Shown here: positions 63,326 through 64,000 of the stretch, piece after piece
Numbering within the stretch: position 1 is the stretch's first letter
Layout: every line of letters begins with the position of its first letter
DNA from: Agaribacillus aureus
GTDB lineage: Bacteria; Bacteroidota; Bacteroidia; Cytophagales; Cyclobacteriaceae
Reading direction: 5' to 3'
Assembly (NCBI GenBank): GCA_030442055.1
Contig: JAUJEB010000001.1
Coordinates: 1,426,001-1,490,000, forward strand
Length of the DNA stretch: 64,000 bases
The notes under the pieces: model-generated
Databases searched by the model: none
Seen by the model: the letters and a program-made list of their open reading frames with translations, nothing else
Told to the model about the DNA's origin: nothing
Position numbers and translations under genes: made by a program

Positions 63326-64000
63326 CTACTGAAAATTTATGAACACACTTGCGCTATCGCAAACCATGGTTCCCTGACAAACCTTGTAAACCAAACTATC
63401 GGGATAATGACCAACCGAATCGGTCGCATAGATCAACTTCAGGTTGTCCACCAGCGCCGAACCATTGGAGGGACCGGAAATCAGGTACATTTGTAGTGAG
63501 TCGGTAGTGCAAAATATGTCATTATTTAAAACCGCCAGTTCGTAAGCCTGACCTTGTCCTAGACTATCTGATTGTAATACAAAGTAATCGGGATTCGCCC
63601 TCAACGAACATGTATTTAAATCTATAAATACGGTAGCTTCATAGCACTCATTGCCATCACAAACCCGGTAGGTAAACTGATCGGTACCCGTGGCATTTGC
63701 CTGGGTCAAAATGTATTCAAAATGCCATCCGGCGCTATCATTTTGAACCGCAAAGGCCTCTCCATACTGAGGTTGCTGACTTACGGAGACACTCTGGATC
63801 GATAAGTCGCAAAGTGAATCATTTTCCAAGGCTGGAATAAACAAACTGTCAACACCGTGAGGAAGGTAAACCCAATCATTTACCAGTTGAACGGAACATT
63901 GAACGGTGGTGTCGCCTACCACGACTTGGACCAGTGCATGGCTGACTACTTCCTTGTCAATAGAACTAACGCTGTAAACAAATTCATCCGCACCTGAAAA
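63326..64000 (-). CDS. C-terminal part of a secreted Ig/cadherin-like repeat protein (cut by window edge)
   Basis: The reading frame is open to position 64000, so the N-terminus is outside the window. About 224 residues are visible, with two to three Ig-like repeats: FEYILTQANATGTDQFTYRV, YRVCDGNECYEATVFIDL and VYKVCQGTMVCDSASVFINF. Paired cysteines suggest disulfides in a secreted protein. The end is at FINFQ with no T9SS sorting domain. It is probably a surface or adhesion protein and sits upstream of the sigma operon, separated by a terminator. Confidence 0.8.
   Translation of the reverse strand, partial: FSGADEFVYSVSSIDKEVVSHALVQVVVGDTTVQCSVQLVNDWVYLPHGVDSLFIPALENDSLCDLSIQSVSVSQQPQYGEAFAVQNDSAGWHFEYILTQANATGTDQFTYRVCDGNECYEATVFIDLNTCSLRANPDYFVLQSDSLGQGQAYELAVLNNDIFCTTDSLQMYLISGPSNGSALVDNLKLIYATDSVGHYPDSLVYKVCQGTMVCDSASVFINFQ

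Noticed and set aside
63326-63922. A complete gene starting at a GTG at 63920-63922
   Set aside because: The frame stays open upstream to the window edge with Ig-like sequence, so this is an internal codon of a longer protein.

Overview
The window comes from the chromosome of a Bacteroidota bacterium, most likely a Cytophagales-type marine or soil species. Direct support: several secreted proteins end in type IX secretion (T9SS) C-terminal sorting domains. The window also has lipoproteins with short Cys-Lys/Ser-Asp starts, promoters of the Bacteroidota TTTG / TAnnTTTG type, a DUF5916 outer-membrane protein, PF06580-type histidine kinases paired with LytTR, an ECF sigma factor paired with an anti-sigma/beta-barrel fusion, and a single-chain PurL. 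The genus is not identifiable from this alone.

Region 1 (1-16100, all minus strand) is one long surface-polysaccharide operon read right to left. It runs: Wzm/Wzt ABC exporter, glucose-1-phosphate cytidylyltransferase, a UXS-like decarboxylase/dehydratase, a UDP-glucose-dehydrogenase-like enzyme, an RmlD/SDR reductase, an RmlC-like epimerase, a UGM-like FAD enzyme, a GT2 glycosyltransferase, an AlgI/AlgJ-type O-acetylation pair, two tandemly duplicated glycosyltransferases, then gmd and fcl (GDP-fucose). Region 2 (16572-21126) holds two large T9SS cargo proteins with related cadherin/Ig-like repeats. Region 3 (21316-27901) is a second glycan module: UDP-glucuronate 4-epimerase-like, UDP-HexNAc dehydrogenase, Wzc tyrosine autokinase, Wza lipoprotein and kdsA.

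Region 4 (28143-41389) is mixed housekeeping and envelope: penicillin-acylase-family hydrolase, M20 amidohydrolase, Nudix, a T9SS beta-propeller protein, an AI-2E-family permease, DUF5916 and an alpha/beta hydrolase. Region 5 (41392-47433) is a LytS/LytTR-type regulatory locus: LytTR response regulator, TPR histidine kinase, a GAF histidine kinase with an altered N-box, and an NHL-repeat lipoprotein. Two intergenic regions here carry direct repeats phased at 21 bp, which resemble LytTR operators. Region 6 (47886-54141) is core: purL, tRNA-Gln(UUG), prs, rplY (ctc) and pth.

Region 7 (54174-60404) is an accessory stretch: an intact RelE/ParE-ParD toxin-antitoxin pair next to a toxin remnant, and small lipoproteins and hypotheticals. 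It also has two REP-like palindromic repeat loci that share an exact 25-bp inverted sequence. Region 8 (60493-64000) holds a DUF4197 protein, an ECF sigma factor with an anti-sigma/outer-membrane-barrel fusion, and the C-terminal part of an Ig-repeat protein that runs off the right edge.

The most distinctive signals are the CDP-sugar-like gene set without a CDP-glucose 4,6-dehydratase, the phased LytTR-like arrays, the sigma/dual-membrane anti-sigma pair, and the palindrome-flanked accessory module.
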